A DNA stretch of 37,254 bases from NCBI GenBank assembly GCA_027490055.1, contig JAIXYV010000013.1:1-37254 (forward strand). Reading direction: 5' to 3'. The position numbers and the translations under genes are program-made. This DNA comes from Bacteroidota bacterium. Lineage in GTDB: Bacteria; Bacteroidota; Bacteroidia; NS11-12g; UBA955. Every line of letters starts with the position of its first letter. Position 1 is the first letter of the stretch. The notes under the pieces were generated by a model, which was not told where the DNA came from, made no database searches, and saw only the letters and a list, made by a program, of their open reading frames with translations. Shown here in pieces: positions 35,306 to 37,254 of the stretch.

Positions 35306-37254
35306 TCAAATGCACAAGCCCATTCACAACAATGCGCTTGCCTCTGATATCGTCATAACTTAGAATGTAAAGGTATAAGCCATCGGGACAGAATTTCGAA
35401 TAATAGGTACCGTCCCAAAATTCACCCTGTACGTGCGTCTCAAATAATTGCTCGCCCCAGCGGTTATAGATTACTAATTCCGGATTGTCTAAAAGACATT
35501 TAGTCTGATACAAAAACACATCATTTAATAAATCATCGTTTGGTGTAAACACATTCGGAATCTTAATATCGCAACTGCTGCCACAGTCTAATAAAGTTAC
35601 GACTTGCTCCAAAGTGTCGTCGAATCCAATTAATCTTACTTTCACACTCACCGCCGAATCAAACCGCAGTTTGTCTGCCGATAATCGCGATACTGTCGAA
35701 TACCCACTCCCCTTATCCAGCTGCCATAAAATGGAATCTTGTCCGTATTGGAGGTTCGACCAGAGTGAGAGGCCGTCGTTATAACACTTCCCACTTAAGC
35801 GCCATTGCAATGTATCGCAATTTTGAAGTTGTATAGTTCGCTCCAGCGTATCATTCAAGCCGATTAACCGAACCTTAAACTGTGTTAGAGTATTGAAATA
35901 TTTTGAGAATGCTATTTTTTTAGATGCTTCATAATAGCCCGCTCCTTCATCTATCTGCCAGATGCTAGAATCTTTGCCCGCTTTTAGATTCGAACTGAAA
36001 TAGACTGAATCGCGCAAGCAATTGCCTGTTATTGTCCACTTAAGTGTATCGGTCAGACAAGACACCACCGTAATAGTATCCCTAATGGTATCTGGTGCAT
36101 TGATGATGCGCATATAATACGTTCCAGGTGAGCTGAATCTATATTTGTAGAAAGAATTATTAGAAACCGTTTTAAATCCAGAGCCGGTATTGAGCTCCCA
36201 GGTAAAGACATCCTGACCAGGTACCAGATTCGTCGTAAACTCGAAGGTATCTTCCAGGCATTTCCCTTTCACATCCAAGCTTGCTGTGGGCTGAGAATAG
36301 ATGTAAAACAAGGGCAAACCATACACTACCACTTTGCCTCCGGTTGACACGACATCATAAGTAAAATTACAAGCTGCTCCTGATGCATTGGGATTTGCTA
36401 TTTCTGACAAAGCAGTTTTTAGCAACACTGCTTCGTAATACTTCCCATCGTAGGCTTTATTAATCTGTCCGAATGCAAAATCTGTAGCCACAGTATACTT
36501 TGTGGCTAAAATAGCTGAAGCATTATACGTGCTTAAATCATACTGATATAATGCCCTTGTCTGCAAATGCCCAACATAGAGCTTGCTGCCATCAGGAGAA
36601 AAATTGACCCCATATGGATCATACAAATCATTTAATAGCAATGGATTTGAAATGACACCTGTCGTTGTATTGAAATCACATATTTCTACATATCCTGTAT
36701 AATCGTAACAGGTATAGGCAAAACGACTGTAGTCGCTGTTGAAACGCATAACCCCAATGGTATTCGTTATGCCTTTCCCAAATTTGAATCTGTGCTTAAG
36801 ATGCACACCTGAACTATCAATCAAATAAGAAAACAAACTATCGTTGCCATAACCTTTAAGGACTACCCAATAATCGACCCCATTGCTGTGCATAGCAGGT
36901 TGCATTTGCTCAGAAACCGGACCAGGATACAAGGGCACATTTTTCTGAACCACATCTCCCAGGCCACCATCTTTGGTCATGTCAACGATCGAATAACAAA
37001 AGCCTGGCCAGCCTGCATATTCAGGCACTGTTAACACATAAAACTGCCTGGCATTTCTTTGTGAAGGATGCTGAAGGACAATGGCTGCCTGCGAGGAACT
37101 CGGACTGCCGGTTAGACCAAATCCGTTAGGCATCATTTGATGATTGCGGTTGTATACTTTGTTGCCATCGGTATACATCCAGATATTGCCTTTCTCGTCG
37201 GGGGCACCAGCCGATCCTTCTCCGGTGTTGACTGAGGAAGTAAATGTATCAGGA
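35298..37254 (-). CDS. T9SS type B sorted surface protein with tandem repeats (5' end outside window)
   Basis: The frame stays open to the right edge of the window, so the N-terminus is missing; the ATG at 37178 is internal, within 'GNIWMYTDGNKVYNRNHQMM'. The first visible half has a propeller-like pattern ('NFSPDGSKLYVGHL'). It is followed by three tandem units of about 78 residues (roughly 36295-35575), each with a 'GxCxxD...L..G.D...WxL..GxGY' layout and a closing cysteine, similar to PKD-like adhesin repeats. The last 90 residues are a gliding-motility-associated type B sorting domain: 'IPNVFTPNDDLLNDVF', 'LVIYNRWGEQLFE', 'FWDGTYYSKFCPDGLYLYIL'. The product should be exported by the type IX system and attached to or released from the surface. 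Confidence 0.9.
   Translation of the reverse strand, partial: PDTFTSSVNTGEGSAGAPDEKGNIWMYTDGNKVYNRNHQMMPNGFGLTGSPSSSQAAIVLQHPSQRNARQFYVLTVPEYAGWPGFCYSIVDMTKDGGLGDVVQKNVPLYPGPVSEQMQPAMHSNGVDYWVVLKGYGNDSLFSYLIDSSGVHLKHRFKFGKGITNTIGVMRFNSDYSRFAYTCYDYTGYVEICDFNTTTGVISNPLLLNDLYDPYGVNFSPDGSKLYVGHLQTRALYQYDLSTYNASAILATKYTVATDFAFGQINKAYDGKYYEAVLLKTALSEIANPNASGAACNFTYDVVSTGGKVVVYGLPLFYIYSQPTASLDVKGKCLEDTFEFTTNLVPGQDVFTWELNTGSGFKTVSNNSFYKYRFSSPGTYYMRIINAPDTIRDTITVVSCLTDTLKWTITGNCLRDSVYFSSNLKAGKDSSIWQIDEGAGYYEASKKIAFSKYFNTLTQFKVRLIGLNDTLERTIQLQNCDTLQWRLSGKCYNDGLSLWSNLQYGQDSILWQLDKGSGYSTVSRLSADKLRFDSAVSVKVRLIGFDDTLEQVVTLLDCGSSCDIKIPNVFTPNDDLLNDVFLYQTKCLLDNPELVIYNRWGEQLFETHVQGEFWDGTYYSKFCPDGLYLYILSYDDIRGKRIVVNGLVHLIR

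Noticed and set aside
1-37254. tRNA or rRNA genes
   Set aside because: I looked through the intergenic regions and saw no cloverleaf or rRNA sequence; a covariance-model scan was not possible here.

Overview
The window looks like a chromosomal segment of a non-phototrophic, pigmented Bacteroidota species. Support comes from two type IX secretion (T9SS) substrates (a type A sorting tail at the left edge, a type B 'gliding-motility' tail at the right edge), a short primary sigma factor without region 1.1, a carotenoid cluster of crtZ-crtI-crtB type, a DUF6029 outer-membrane protein, a CarB without its C-terminal regulatory domain, and -7 elements of the TAnnTTTG kind. I cannot name a genus; a Chitinophagales- or Sphingobacteriia-like organism is a guess.

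Layout. 1-3648 (+): the tail of a T9SS protein, then crtZ, crtI, crtB and a small exported protein of unknown function. 3649-8165: dnaB (-) and clpC (+), divergent from a 310-base regulatory gap. 8170-9906: a repeat-built cassette with inverted ends around one GxxExxY (PD-(D/E)XK-like) gene; this is the most unusual structure in the window. 9928-17666 (-): a di-heme cytochrome lipoprotein, carB, gcvP and the primary sigma factor; carB, gcvP and the sigma gene each have a clear hairpin terminator. 17942-21121: sodA (+), then on the minus strand an MBL hydrolase, a stand-alone homocysteine methyltransferase module and a PAP2-like membrane protein. 21122-21913: a gene-free repeat mosaic. 21914-25679 (+): lpdA, then a tiny reading frame coupled to an LpxH-like phosphoesterase and a GH1 glycosidase. 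25676-28013 (-): an MFS transporter, miaE and a DUF421 protein joined by one-base overlaps. 28014-28285: a second hairpin-rich gap. 28286-35305: a DUF6029 barrel and a surface-glycan group (GT2, YfhO-like, FkbM methyltransferase, GT4). 35298-37254 (-): a T9SS type B protein cut by the window edge.

Functional links. The crt genes would make and hydroxylate a carotenoid, but no lycopene cyclase is present here. GcvP and LpdA are two of the four glycine-cleavage components, at separate sites. The GT/FkbM/YfhO genes suggest cell-surface glycan assembly. Most other genes are housekeeping.

The main non-coding signal is a family of short hairpins with a conserved AGC or CGC triloop and changing stems, scattered over three separate gaps (8.4-9.7 kb, 21.2-21.3 kb, 28.2-28.3 kb). 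In the first gap it is part of the repeat unit that flanks the GxxExxY gene.
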